In this document: positions 26,828 to 34,271 of the stretch, piece after piece
Position numbering within the stretch: position 1 is the stretch's first letter
How the letters are laid out: every line of letters starts with the position of its first letter
From: Thalassobacillus devorans
GTDB lineage: Bacteria; Bacillota; Bacilli; Bacillales; Halobacillaceae
DNA: 64,000 bases
Direction: 5' to 3'
Assembly (NCBI RefSeq): GCF_011761345.1
Contig: NZ_JAASRY010000005.1
Span: 62,001 to 126,000 of the forward strand
Notes under the pieces: model-generated
Seen by the model: only the letters and a program-made list of their open reading frames with translations
What the model was told of the DNA's origin: nothing
Database searches by the model: none
Program-made: the position numbers and the translations under genes

Positions 26828-27019
26828 GTGCCGATTATCAATGTACAAATGATGGAGGGAAGAGATCCCGAACAAATTGAAACATTGATGAAGAACCTGA
26901 CTGACACTGTCAGTGAGTCACTGGGTGCTCCCAAAGAAAATGTACGCGTTCTTGTCAACGAAGTGCCAAAAACGCATTGGTCCATCGGTGGTACAAGTGC
27001 CAAAGCATTAGGAAAATAA
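26828..27019 (+). CDS. 4-Oxalocrotonate tautomerase
   Basis: Interconverts 2-hydroxymuconate and 2-oxo-3-hexenedioate. 63 residues from GTG 26828, which places Pro right after the initiator Met (MPIINVQMMEGR), the catalytic Pro1 of the family; GGTGG upstream supports this start. Arg12 and the LMKNLTDTVSESLG helix followed by VRVLVNEVPKTHW are typical of the small 4-OT type. The earlier in-frame start at 26816 would bury Pro1 and is rejected. Confidence 0.92.
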   Translation: MPIINVQMMEGRDPEQIETLMKNLTDTVSESLGAPKENVRVLVNEVPKTHWSIGGTSAKALGK

Positions 27020-27021
27020 GA

Positions 27022-27098
27022 AAAGCACAGAGGCGATTCTCTGACTTCCAACCTACTTTAAGTGTTTGGAAGCTGCAGAATCGTCTCTGTGCTTTATT
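27022..27098. terminator. Long bidirectional terminator between convergent operons
   Basis: The outer stem (27022-27040 with 27077-27095, AAAGCACAGA...TCTGTGCTTT) encloses a second hairpin CTTCCAA...TTTGGAAG. It serves the tautomerase operon on plus and lysR on minus, and overlaps the lysR stop by two bases. Confidence 0.8.
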
Positions 27099-27978
27099 AG
27101 GCCTCTGTATATTTGTGGTTGATGATGGAGTAAATGATTTTTTTAGCCAGACTCTCGATGCGGGAATTATTGCGAAATTGAACGTACACATGATTAGGTA
27201 TATTATAAATTTCATCGATTTCCCGGACTTCCACTTCCTCTTCATATCTCCTATCAACTCCCAATTTAGGGATAATACCTATCCCAATTTCATTGGCCAC
27301 AGCATTCAGGAGCATTTCGTTATTATCGACATCCATGCGGGTAATATTCTGGGCGCCATTAAGTTGTTTATCAATTAAATTCCATAGGGTGGAATTTCTT
27401 CTATAACTGATGATTGTTTCTCCGCTTAAATCTTTTACACCCAGAGATTGTTTTTGACATAACGCATGCTCTTTAGGCATGACAACCACCAAATTATTTT
27501 CAAATAAGTATTCGGAAGTAATGTCTTGATTATTTGATAGTGCATTTCTAGTAAAGATTAAATCAACTTCTCCTGATAAAGCCCGCTCATTTAAGCTGAC
27601 AGAATCATATCCTTCTATCACTTGAACATCGATATCTCCAATCGATTTAATTGTTTTTAAAAGTTCTACAATAAATGAATGCGAGTATCCGGGAGAGAAG
27701 CCAACTTTGATGATAGGATCTTTAACCATGTTGGGAATCTCTTTGGAATGATTGATATATAATAGAATGTTTTTTGCGTATTCGATGAACAGATTTCCTT
27801 CTTCTGTCAAGTATATTTCGTGTCCAATTCTTTTAAAAAGCTGGCATTGTAAGATTTCTTCTAAAGCCTTTATTCGTGAGGTAACGGTCGGTTGGGTCAC
27901 ATCAAGAACTTCAGCAGCTTTTGAATAGCTTTTATATTTCACAATGGTAAGAAACGTATTCAATTGGCATTCATTCAT
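27097..27978 (-). CDS. LysR family regulator
   Basis: 293 residues; ATG 27978 follows AGGAGGAAA on the minus strand. An N-terminal HTH (ECQLNTFLTIVKYKSYSKAAEVLDVTQPTVTSRIKALE) is followed by the substrate-binding domain (IIKVGFSPGYSHSFIVELLK, VDLIFTRNALS, NEIGIGIIPKLG). It diverges from the Rieske operon at 28602, the usual arrangement for a LysR activator and its target, with an aromatic intermediate as likely inducer (inference). Confidence 0.88.
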   Translation of the reverse strand: MNECQLNTFLTIVKYKSYSKAAEVLDVTQPTVTSRIKALEEILQCQLFKRIGHEIYLTEEGNLFIEYAKNILLYINHSKEIPNMVKDPIIKVGFSPGYSHSFIVELLKTIKSIGDIDVQVIEGYDSVSLNERALSGEVDLIFTRNALSNNQDITSEYLFENNLVVVMPKEHALCQKQSLGVKDLSGETIISYRRNSTLWNLIDKQLNGAQNITRMDVDNNEMLLNAVANEIGIGIIPKLGVDRRYEEEVEVREIDEIYNIPNHVYVQFRNNSRIESLAKKIIYSIINHKYTEA

Positions 27979-28094
27979 CTGGTTTCCTCCTAAATCTAAA
28001 GGGTCTGAATGTTAACGGAAACAACTTATCTGAGTCTTCATATAAAGGAATATTAACTGTTTCACTGAGACTATAAAAAAAGGGTGGTAAATCG

Positions 28095-28106
28095 GAAAGC
28101 GCTTTC
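28095..28106. promoter_or_regulatory. cre-like palindrome, upstream
   Basis: GAAAGCGCTTTC is a perfect 12-base palindrome with the central CG and right CAA of a CcpA cre. It is about 250 bases upstream of the Rieske promoter and 115 bases upstream of lysR, so it could act on lysR. Confidence 0.55.
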
Positions 28107-28345
28107 AAATATGGCTAAACCATTAGAGTTGAAAGTAATCACCTTGGTTACAAGGCAGAAAATGGAGGATTCATTATTCTGGAATCTACTAGTTAATGGG
28201 GAAGGTCCCCTCAGAAAATAAGCATACGATGATTATATTTTTAATGAAGATAACTTGTCAACTGTGATTACAGATAATTCTGTATTTTAAAAACTATTGT
28301 ATAAATTATTTTTTGATATTAGTCGCAAACCAAAGAAATATTCGA

Positions 28346-28375
28346 TTGGTATCTAAAAATTCTGACTTTTATAAT
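28346..28375 (+). promoter_or_regulatory. Sigma-A promoter of the Rieske operon
   Basis: -35 TTGGTA (28346-28351), 18-base spacer, -10 TATAAT (28370-28375). Confidence 0.6.
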
Positions 28376-28516
28376 AAAAAGTAAGCAATTTAAACAACAT
28401 GAATTTAGTGATAACCAGCTAAGGAGGAAATGAGAAAAATTGTGTAAGTGTTTACAAGGTGTAAGTGAAAAAAGGAAGCCTTAATTTGGAAGACAAGGTC
28501 AACAACTTTCGAAGAA

Positions 28517-28532
28517 ATGCAAGCGCTAACAA
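28517..28532 (+). promoter_or_regulatory. cre site in the Rieske operon leader
   Basis: ATGCAAGCGCTAACAA fits the B. subtilis cre consensus WTGNAANCGNWNNCAW at every fixed position. It lies ~140 bases after the proposed -10 and 70 before the start codon, a roadblock position for CcpA. Confidence 0.75.
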
Positions 28533-28601
28533 AAACGGGAGTTAAATACTACACCTGCGATCTACACTATGCTTTGGAAATCTAAAAATGAGGTGAATAA
28601 A

Positions 28602-29879
28602 ATGGAAGAATTAATCCGGGATAATCGGGAGAAAAATGAATTTCTTGTTCATCGAAGTGTTTTTACCGATAAAGAAATGCTGGCAAGAGAACGTGCGGAA
28701 ATTTTCAATAAATGCTGGTTGTTTATTGGCCATGAAACGGAAGTTCCTGAAAAAGGGGATTACAAAAGGAAAAAAGTAGGTGGACGTAACTTACTGCTTG
28801 TCCATAGTCAGGACGGTGAAATTAGAGCCCTGTATAATACATGCCCACATCGCGGTGCACTTGTCGCCAGAGAAAGTGAAGGTAATTCAAGGGTGTTTCG
28901 TTGTTTCTATCATGCCTGGAGCTTTAAAAATGATGGCCAATTGAATGGTATGCCGGGTAAAGATGGGTTCCCTGATGATTTTAACTGCGATGGCGAGAAA
29001 GACATGAAAGCGGTTAATCGATTAGAAAGCTATCGTGGGTTTATATTTGTGAACTTTGATGATCAGGCTATTTCCCTGGATGACTACTTAGGGGATGCCA
29101 AGGAATATATTGACCTGGCAGCAGATCAATCCGAAGCAGGATTGGAAGTTCTCGGAGGAGTACAGGAATACAGTGTCCGGGCAAATTGGAAGCTGCTAGC
29201 TGAAAATAGCGTCGACCTCTATCACGGCATGCCTACCCATAAGACTTATTTCGATATTAAACAAGCCCAGGATCCCGGTTTAAAACGCGTGAAGCTGGAA
29301 GGAAGGGGCAAAGACCTGGGTAACGGTCACGCTGTTATGGAATATGTGGCACCGTGGGGAAGACCGGTTGCTCAGTGGACACCTATTTGGAGCGAAGATT
29401 TAAAACAAGATATGGAGAGAATGAAAGAAAAATTAGTGGAAAGGTTCGGAGAAGAACGTGCCGATAGAATCGCGAACTACAACCGGAACATTATCATATT
29501 CCCTAATTTGGTTATCAACGACATTATGGCGATTACAGCAAGAACGTTCTACCCGTCGAGTCCAGGATATATGGAAGTTTCCGGCTATTCCTTAGCTCCT
29601 GTAGGAGAAGATGAAGAGCATCGAATGGCCAGAAATAATAACTTCCTTGAATTTTTGGGACCGGGCGGATTTGCTACTCCGGACGACAACGAAGCATTGG
29701 AACTATGTCAGGAAGCCTATAACAATAACGAGGAAGTTCAATGGAATGATATCTCCAAAGGCATGGTCAGAGGAGAAGAAAATGCCATGGCAACCGATGA
29801 ACTCCAAATGAGGAGTTTCTGGAGGCAGTATAAGGTCAGAATCGAGGAATCCATGAAGAAGGAGGTTGCACAGCCATGA
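28602..29879 (+). CDS. Rieske aromatic-ring-hydroxylating oxygenase, alpha subunit
   Basis: Catalytic subunit that inserts O2-derived oxygen into an aromatic acid. 425 residues from ATG 28602 (AGGTG just upstream); the earlier ATG at 28569 lacks a ribosome site. Rieske [2Fe-2S] ligands: Cys81-x-His83 (CPHRG) and Cys101-x2-His104 (CFYHAW). Mononuclear iron motif: Asp205, His208 and His213 in DLYHGMPTHKTY; the third carboxylate ligand is expected near residue 360. Overlaps the beta-subunit gene by four bases. Its length fits benzoate, anthranilate or salicylate-type oxygenases, but substrate cannot be read directly. No cis-diol dehydrogenase is in the cluster. Confidence 0.92.
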   Translation: MEELIRDNREKNEFLVHRSVFTDKEMLARERAEIFNKCWLFIGHETEVPEKGDYKRKKVGGRNLLLVHSQDGEIRALYNTCPHRGALVARESEGNSRVFRCFYHAWSFKNDGQLNGMPGKDGFPDDFNCDGEKDMKAVNRLESYRGFIFVNFDDQAISLDDYLGDAKEYIDLAADQSEAGLEVLGGVQEYSVRANWKLLAENSVDLYHGMPTHKTYFDIKQAQDPGLKRVKLEGRGKDLGNGHAVMEYVAPWGRPVAQWTPIWSEDLKQDMERMKEKLVERFGEERADRIANYNRNIIIFPNLVINDIMAITARTFYPSSPGYMEVSGYSLAPVGEDEEHRMARNNNFLEFLGPGGFATPDDNEALELCQEAYNNNEEVQWNDISKGMVRGEENAMATDELQMRSFWRQYKVRIEESMKKEVAQP

Positions 29880-30364
29880 CAGTAGTAGCGCTAACACGCC
29901 AAAATGTGGTTGATTTCCTTTATAAAGAAGCCAAATTACTCGATGAATGGAAGCTTAAAGAATGGGCGGCATTATTTACGGATGATGGCACCTATAAAGT
30001 TCCACCAATAGGCAAACCTGAAGCCAGCCCAACGGAATCGCTATTTTATGTGCATGATAATCGTTCACGACTGCAAGAGCGGGCAGAACGCCTGTTGAAG
30101 AAAGAAGCCCATGTGGAATATCCGCACTCCACCACACTTCGAAATTACCATAACATTCTGGTTAGTGGTGTCGAGTCTGATGTGATTACAGTGGAGTGCA
30201 ACTTTACAACACACCGGACCAAAAGAGAAGTGTTAGATACGTTTGTTGGTAAACACAAATATGAAATTGTTCAGCAAAATGGAGAACTTGCTATCAAAAG
30301 TAAAAAAGTGATCTTACATCTCGATAGTTTAAGGCCGCACGGAAAAATCAGTTTAATTCTCTAA
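29876..30364 (+). CDS. Ring-hydroxylating oxygenase, beta subunit
   Basis: Structural small subunit, SnoaL/NTF2-like fold. 162 residues, ATG 29876 with AGGAGG 9 bases upstream, overlapping the alpha stop. Typical features: VVDFLYKEAKLLDEWKLKEWAALFTDDGTY near the N-terminus, then HDNRSRLQERAERLL, and a C-terminal KSKKVILHLDSL strand. Pairs with the alpha subunit to form an alpha3beta3-type hexamer. Confidence 0.9.
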   Translation: MTVVALTRQNVVDFLYKEAKLLDEWKLKEWAALFTDDGTYKVPPIGKPEASPTESLFYVHDNRSRLQERAERLLKKEAHVEYPHSTTLRNYHNILVSGVESDVITVECNFTTHRTKREVLDTFVGKHKYEIVQQNGELAIKSKKVILHLDSLRPHGKISLIL

Positions 30365-30393
30365 TAGTTTCCTAAGGAGAGGTGGTGAATGGT

Positions 30394-31419
30394 ATGAGTA
30401 ATCAGCAAGAAGTATACGACATTACCATTGTAGGCGGTGGTCCAGTGGGTATGTTTACTGCTTTCTACGCAGGTATGCGCCAGGCGAGCGTCAAAGTTAT
30501 TGAGAGTTTACCTCAACTAGGCGGTCAACTAGCTGCGTTATACCCGGATAAATACGTCTATGATGTCGCTGGATTTCCTAAGGTAAAAGCGAAGGATCTA
30601 GTCAAACAGTTAAAAGTACAAATGGACCAATTTGAGAATGAGGTTTGCCTTGGTGAAGAAGTCACAGAGGTCTCAAAAGAAGATGATATTTTTACAATCA
30701 AGACAAATACTCAGACTCATTATTCAAGGACGATTATTGTAACGGCCGGGAATGGTGCCTTTAAACCGCGCAATATGAATTTAGAAAGAGAAGAACACTA
30801 TACAGGGAAGAACCTTCATTACAGTATTGAGGATATTAATGATTTTAAAGATAAAGATGTAGTGGTGTGCGGCGGAGGAGATTCTGCGGTAGATTGGGCG
30901 CTCATGTTAGAGAATATCGCTACCTCCGTGAACATTGTCCATCGAAGAGACAGATTCAGAGCTCATGAACATAGCGTCAATTTATTAAAAAATTCGTCTG
31001 TTAATATTCTAACTCCGTATAGTCCCTGTGAATTATTGGGAGAGGAAAAAATAGAATGTGTAAAACTGAAAAAAGCCAAAACGGAAGAATTTATGGAATT
31101 AAAGGCAGATGAATACCTGGTCAATTATGGATTTATATCCAATCTGGGTCCTATTAATGATTGGGGCCTTGAGATAGAAAAGAATTCTATTCTAGTAAAC
31201 TCAAGAGCTGAAACTAATATTCCTGGAATTTATGCAGCAGGAGATATTTCAACCTATCCAGGCAAAGTCAAATTGATGGCGACCGGTTTTGGAGAGGCTC
31301 CGATTGCTGTGAGTAACGCAAAAGTTTATATCAATCCAGACGAATCCTTACACGCTGCTCATAGTACATCGATCATGAGCAGGAAGGATAAGAAGAAGAA
31401 AGAAAAAGTAGTCACTTAA
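30394..31419 (+). CDS. Ferredoxin-NADP+ reductase, thioredoxin-reductase-like (YumC type)
   Basis: Moves electrons from NAD(P)H to ferredoxin for the Rieske oxygenase. About 341 residues from ATG 30394 (GGTGG 8 bases upstream); GTG 30382 or 30385 is possible. FAD-binding [26 protein letters not shown] (YumC signature; no CxxC redox pair as in thioredoxin reductases), NAD(P)-binding [12 protein letters not shown], and late FAD motif [14 protein letters not shown]. This enzyme type normally serves housekeeping ferredoxin, so a dedicated copy inside a Rieske operon is unusual. Confidence 0.88.
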   Translation: MSNQQEVYDITIVGGGPVGMFTAFYAGMRQASVKVIESLPQLGGQLAALYPDKYVYDVAGFPKVKAKDLVKQLKVQMDQFENEVCLGEEVTEVSKEDDIFTIKTNTQTHYSRTIIVTAGNGAFKPRNMNLEREEHYTGKNLHYSIEDINDFKDKDVVVCGGGDSAVDWALMLENIATSVNIVHRRDRFRAHEHSVNLLKNSSVNILTPYSPCELLGEEKIECVKLKKAKTEEFMELKADEYLVNYGFISNLGPINDWGLEIEKNSILVNSRAETNIPGIYAAGDISTYPGKVKLMATGFGEAPIAVSNAKVYINPDESLHAAHSTSIMSRKDKKKKEKVVT

Positions 31420-31459
31420 TACAAAAAGGGCTGTTTTTATAAAAGAGGAGGAACATAAT

Positions 31460-32470
31460 ATGTCAAAAGTAAAAGAAGATATCATCAGTAAGGAATCAGC
31501 ACAGGAGAGGCTGGAAGCTTATTTACGGACTGTTGCCCATATCGGCCATGTGGAAATCAGTGTAACCCATTTTGAACAATCGCTATGGTTTTTTACCGAA
31601 GTCATGGGCCTTGTATTGACTGAGACGGACGGTGATCGTGCTTACCTAAGGGCTTGGCAGGACTTTGACCACCACACGCTCGTACTGAAGGCTTCAAATA
31701 CTTCAGAAGTAAACCGTATGGGCTGGCGAGTTAGCACAAAAGAGTCCCTGGAGCTATTCGAAAAGCAATTGCAGGTAATGAATATTGACTATAACTGGGT
31801 AGATGGCGGACAAAAGAAAGCGTTGGGAGACACGCTCCAGTTTAAATCCCCTGCTGGAATACCAGTTGAATTATATTGGGAAAAAGAATTGTTTGTAACG
31901 GATGATCCTGCTTTGAAATCAAACTTGCCAAGTCATCCAAGTAAGTATATGGCTAAAGGTGTCTCGCCTCGTCGTTTCGATCATGTCAATCTGATGGTTA
32001 ATGATGTTGCAAAAGAACAACAATGGTGGACGGACTTGCTCGGTATTCACCATCGTTATTATATTCAAAACCAGGAAGATGTCCGTTTAGGGTCATGGTT
32101 GAGCCGAACGAATATCGCACATGAAATTGCATTGATGAGAAACTCCAATCAAGATGGGGCAGCTTTCCACCATTTAGCCTATTACCTGGATTCCCCGGAT
32201 GAACTTCTGCGTGCTTCCAATATAATGGCTGAGAATGGCATTAAGATTGAATGGGGTCCTGGTAAGCATGGTACTAGTGGTGCGCAATTCATCTATGTGT
32301 TTGAACCTTCTGGCCACCGCGTGGAAATCTGGACTGGCGGCATCCTTATGTTCTCCCCTGATTGGGAGCCGATCAAATGGTCTTCTGATGTTGGTCAGCT
32401 AGGTCTGGAGATGTGGGGAAGCACACCGCCGGAATCTTATCTGACTTATGGAACGAAAATAGGAGAGTAA
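31460..32470 (+). CDS. Extradiol (catechol 2,3-dioxygenase-type) ring-cleavage dioxygenase
   Basis: Opens a catechol-type ring next to the diol with Fe(II) or Mn(II). 336 residues, ATG 31460 after AGAGGAGG. Two vicinal-oxygen-chelate modules: ~25-140 (IGHVEISVTHFEQSLWFF) and ~170-315. Metal ligands are His175 (FDHVNLMV), one of His237/His238 (FHHLAYY) and Glu289 (GHRVEIWTGG), all intact. Length and fold fit type I two-domain extradiol enzymes. The downstream ACMSD-like decarboxylase suggests the substrate keeps a carboxyl group, for example 2,3-dihydroxybenzoate (inference). Confidence 0.9.
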   Translation: MSKVKEDIISKESAQERLEAYLRTVAHIGHVEISVTHFEQSLWFFTEVMGLVLTETDGDRAYLRAWQDFDHHTLVLKASNTSEVNRMGWRVSTKESLELFEKQLQVMNIDYNWVDGGQKKALGDTLQFKSPAGIPVELYWEKELFVTDDPALKSNLPSHPSKYMAKGVSPRRFDHVNLMVNDVAKEQQWWTDLLGIHHRYYIQNQEDVRLGSWLSRTNIAHEIALMRNSNQDGAAFHHLAYYLDSPDELLRASNIMAENGIKIEWGPGKHGTSGAQFIYVFEPSGHRVEIWTGGILMFSPDWEPIKWSSDVGQLGLEMWGSTPPESYLTYGTKIGE

Positions 32471-32477
32471 TAGAAAT

Positions 32478-32501
32478 GAGAGACTAGCTTGCTAGTCTCT
32501 C
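32478..32501 (+). other. Perfect hairpin inside the Rieske operon
   Basis: GAGAGACTAGC pairs base for base with GCTAGTCTCTC around TT. No U-run follows. It sits 7 bases after the dioxygenase stop and before the decarboxylase ribosome site, so it may protect or process mRNA ends. Confidence 0.6.
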
Positions 32502-32536
32502 TATTCCGAAACTATGAAGGTTGGGAGAGTTCAGTT

Positions 32537-33583
32537 GTGAAACCAGACCTAAACATTGATTTTCATACACATATCATTTCCGAGGAATTTCTGAATTTGG
32601 CCGAAAAATATGGCGATGACCGCTGGCCTGTGTTAGAGAAAACGTGTGATTGCGGTGCCAATATCATGATTAAGGGTAATAAATTCAGGGAGATAACGGA
32701 CCAGACCTGGGATGCAGAAAAGCGGCTGAGTGACATGGACAAAGAAGGTATTGATATTCAAGTTTTGTCCCCGATTCCAGTTACCTTCAGTTATTGGGCA
32801 GGTCCTGAGCAAGGCTTGGAAATGGCAAGGTTCCAGAATGATTTCATTGCATCCGTTACACGTGAACATCCGAATAGGTTCATAGGGTTAGCTACAGTCC
32901 CCCTGCAAGATGTTGATTCAGCTATAAAAGAAATGGACCGAGCGGTCAATGAGTTGGGGCTGAAAGGTATTGAAATAGGAAGTAACGTGAATGGAAAGAA
33001 CCTGGATGATGACTCATTAGAGCGATTCTTCAAAGCGGCAAATGATCAGGAAGTACCATTGTTTATCCACCCTTGGGCAACATTAGGAAAAGAACGGATG
33101 CCACGGCATAACTTCATGTATATGGTGGGGATGCCTTCCGAAACCGCCTTGGCAGCAGGGAGTATCATTATGAGCGGGATGCTGGATAGGTATCCAAACT
33201 TAAAGTTATGTTTTGCCCATGGCGGTGGTTCTTTACCTTATTTATTACCAAGAATGGATAAAGGCTGGAATGTGTGGCCGCAGATCAGAAAGACGGAAAA
33301 GCCGCCAAGTCACTATGCGAAATTACTATATTATGATTCCCTGGTTTACGATGAAGATAATTTGCAATTTATGATTGAGAAATTTGGAGTCGATCAAATC
33401 ATAGCAGGTTCTGATTACCCTTTCTTATTACGTGAAGCACCATCGGGAGAAGTTGTTGATCGATTGTCGACATTAAGTGACGCAGAAAAAGGAAAAATTC
33501 TCGGGCTTAATGCTTTAGATTTTTTAAATCTGAATAAAGAAGAATATACGAAGGCAGTCAAAGAGGAATTTAGTACGAAGTGA
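32537..33583 (+). CDS. ACMSD-like amidohydrolase decarboxylase
   Basis: Decarboxylates a ring-opened carboxymuconate semialdehyde without oxidation. 348 residues from GTG 32537 with GGGAGAG upstream. Metal-site motifs of the amidohydrolase fold: DFHTHI at the start, FIHPWATLG, FAHGGGSLPYLL, and GSDYPF near the end. The pattern around IMIKGNKFREITDQTWDAE and the DMDKEGIDIQVLSPIP segment resembles 2-amino-3-carboxymuconate semialdehyde decarboxylase (ACMSD/NbaD) and the 2,3-dihydroxybenzoate-pathway decarboxylase DhbB. No aminomuconate deaminase is present, which favours a hydroxy rather than amino substrate. Confidence 0.85.
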   Translation: MKPDLNIDFHTHIISEEFLNLAEKYGDDRWPVLEKTCDCGANIMIKGNKFREITDQTWDAEKRLSDMDKEGIDIQVLSPIPVTFSYWAGPEQGLEMARFQNDFIASVTREHPNRFIGLATVPLQDVDSAIKEMDRAVNELGLKGIEIGSNVNGKNLDDDSLERFFKAANDQEVPLFIHPWATLGKERMPRHNFMYMVGMPSETALAAGSIIMSGMLDRYPNLKLCFAHGGGSLPYLLPRMDKGWNVWPQIRKTEKPPSHYAKLLYYDSLVYDEDNLQFMIEKFGVDQIIAGSDYPFLLREAPSGEVVDRLSTLSDAEKGKILGLNALDFLNLNKEEYTKAVKEEFSTK

Positions 33584-33647
33584 AAATAGATGATTAAGAC
33601 AGATTTGAAATGCTGCATCAAAACAGAGAGAAAAGGAGAGGATCATC

Positions 33648-33881
33648 TTGGCTTTTGTAATAACGTCTCCGTGCCGTCATGAAAAGGCAGCAGAGTGTGT
33701 GGACGTCTGCCCGGTCGATTGTATTGAAAAAGGAGAGGATCAATATTTTATTGACCCGAATACTTGTATAGATTGTGGCGCTTGTGTTGCAGCTTGCCCG
33801 GTCGATGCAATCGTTGATGAGCATGAGTTATCACCCGACCAGGAAGAAATGCTGGAAAAGGCGGAAAGCTTTTTTGCGTAG
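33648..33881 (+). CDS. 7Fe-type ferredoxin
   Basis: Electron carrier between the reductase and the Rieske oxygenase. 77 residues, TTG 33648 with AAGGAGAGG upstream. The N-terminal half has PC(x7)CVDVCPVDC, the pattern of a [3Fe-4S] site in 7Fe ferredoxins, and the second half has CIDCGACVAACPVDAI for the [4Fe-4S] site, followed by an acidic C-terminal helix. The usual partners of Rieske oxygenases are [2Fe-2S] ferredoxins, so this is an atypical chain. Last gene of the operon. Confidence 0.9.
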   Translation: MAFVITSPCRHEKAAECVDVCPVDCIEKGEDQYFIDPNTCIDCGACVAACPVDAIVDEHELSPDQEEMLEKAESFFA

Positions 33882-33955
33882 GGAGAGTGTGATTGGCCTT
33901 TTGCTTTTAGTTTTTTGCGATATTCGCATGGTAACTCATTTTAAATAAAGTGTAT

Positions 33956-33993
33956 AAAAAAGCTGTCATCAACTTAGGATGACAGCTTTTTTT
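33956..33993 (+). terminator. Terminator of the Rieske operon
   Basis: AAAAAGCTGTCATC pairs with GATGACAGCTTTTT, followed by further T residues. Confidence 0.9.
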
Positions 33994-34055
33994 AATGTCA
34001 GGAAATTATAAAATCTTCTTTTCGTGGATAACTTTACGTGGTGGGTCTCCTCCAG

Positions 34056-34256
34056 CTCCAGCGCCTACCCCCTCGAGGTCTTAAGTAAATCCTCTCTGTG
34101 ATTAGAAAAACTTGGCTTATCGCCAATGGTTTATGGCGAAAGACTTAGTTTAACTTATACTTTAATCCTTCATAAAATGAATCAGTCTAAAAGTACAAAA
34201 AACGTCACGCCGAGGCTTTTCTTAAGCTTGTCGGGGGTGAGCAAGGCGCTTGCGCT
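34056..34256. repeat. Composite intergenic element with imperfect inverted ends
   Basis: The left arm at 34056-34085 (CAGCGCCTACCCCCTCGAGG, then TCTTAAG) is an imperfect inverted copy of the right arm at 34221-34256 (CTTAAGCTTGTCGGGGGTGA, then GCAAGGCGCTTGCGC). The inside holds a copy of the TTTCGCC/TTTTCTAA repeat (34101-34142, minus). No transposase frame is visible. It lies between two convergent gene ends. Confidence 0.55.
34101..34142 (-). repeat. TTTCGCC/TTTTCTAA repeat, copy 2
   Basis: On the minus strand: TCTTTCGCCATAAAC, CATTGGCGATAAGCCAAG, TTTTTCTAAT. CGCC can pair with GGCG, or TTGGC with GCCAA, and the two pairings exclude each other. Confidence 0.6.
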
Positions 34257-34271
34257 TTTGTTCTAATGGTA

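Larger units (their letters stand above)
27979..28601. other. 620-base control region between lysR and the Rieske operon
   Basis: Contains two cre sites, a good sigma-A promoter and a ~220-base 5' leader. A weak third copy of the GAGTCTTC repeat may start at 28030. Tiny frames with ribosome-like sequences (for example ATG 28430, five codons) are not supported as genes. Confidence 0.6.

Noticed and set aside
28430-28447. Five-codon leader frame after AAGGAGG in the Rieske leader
   Set aside because: The ribosome-like sequence is too close to the ATG and the frame has no regulatory codon pattern.
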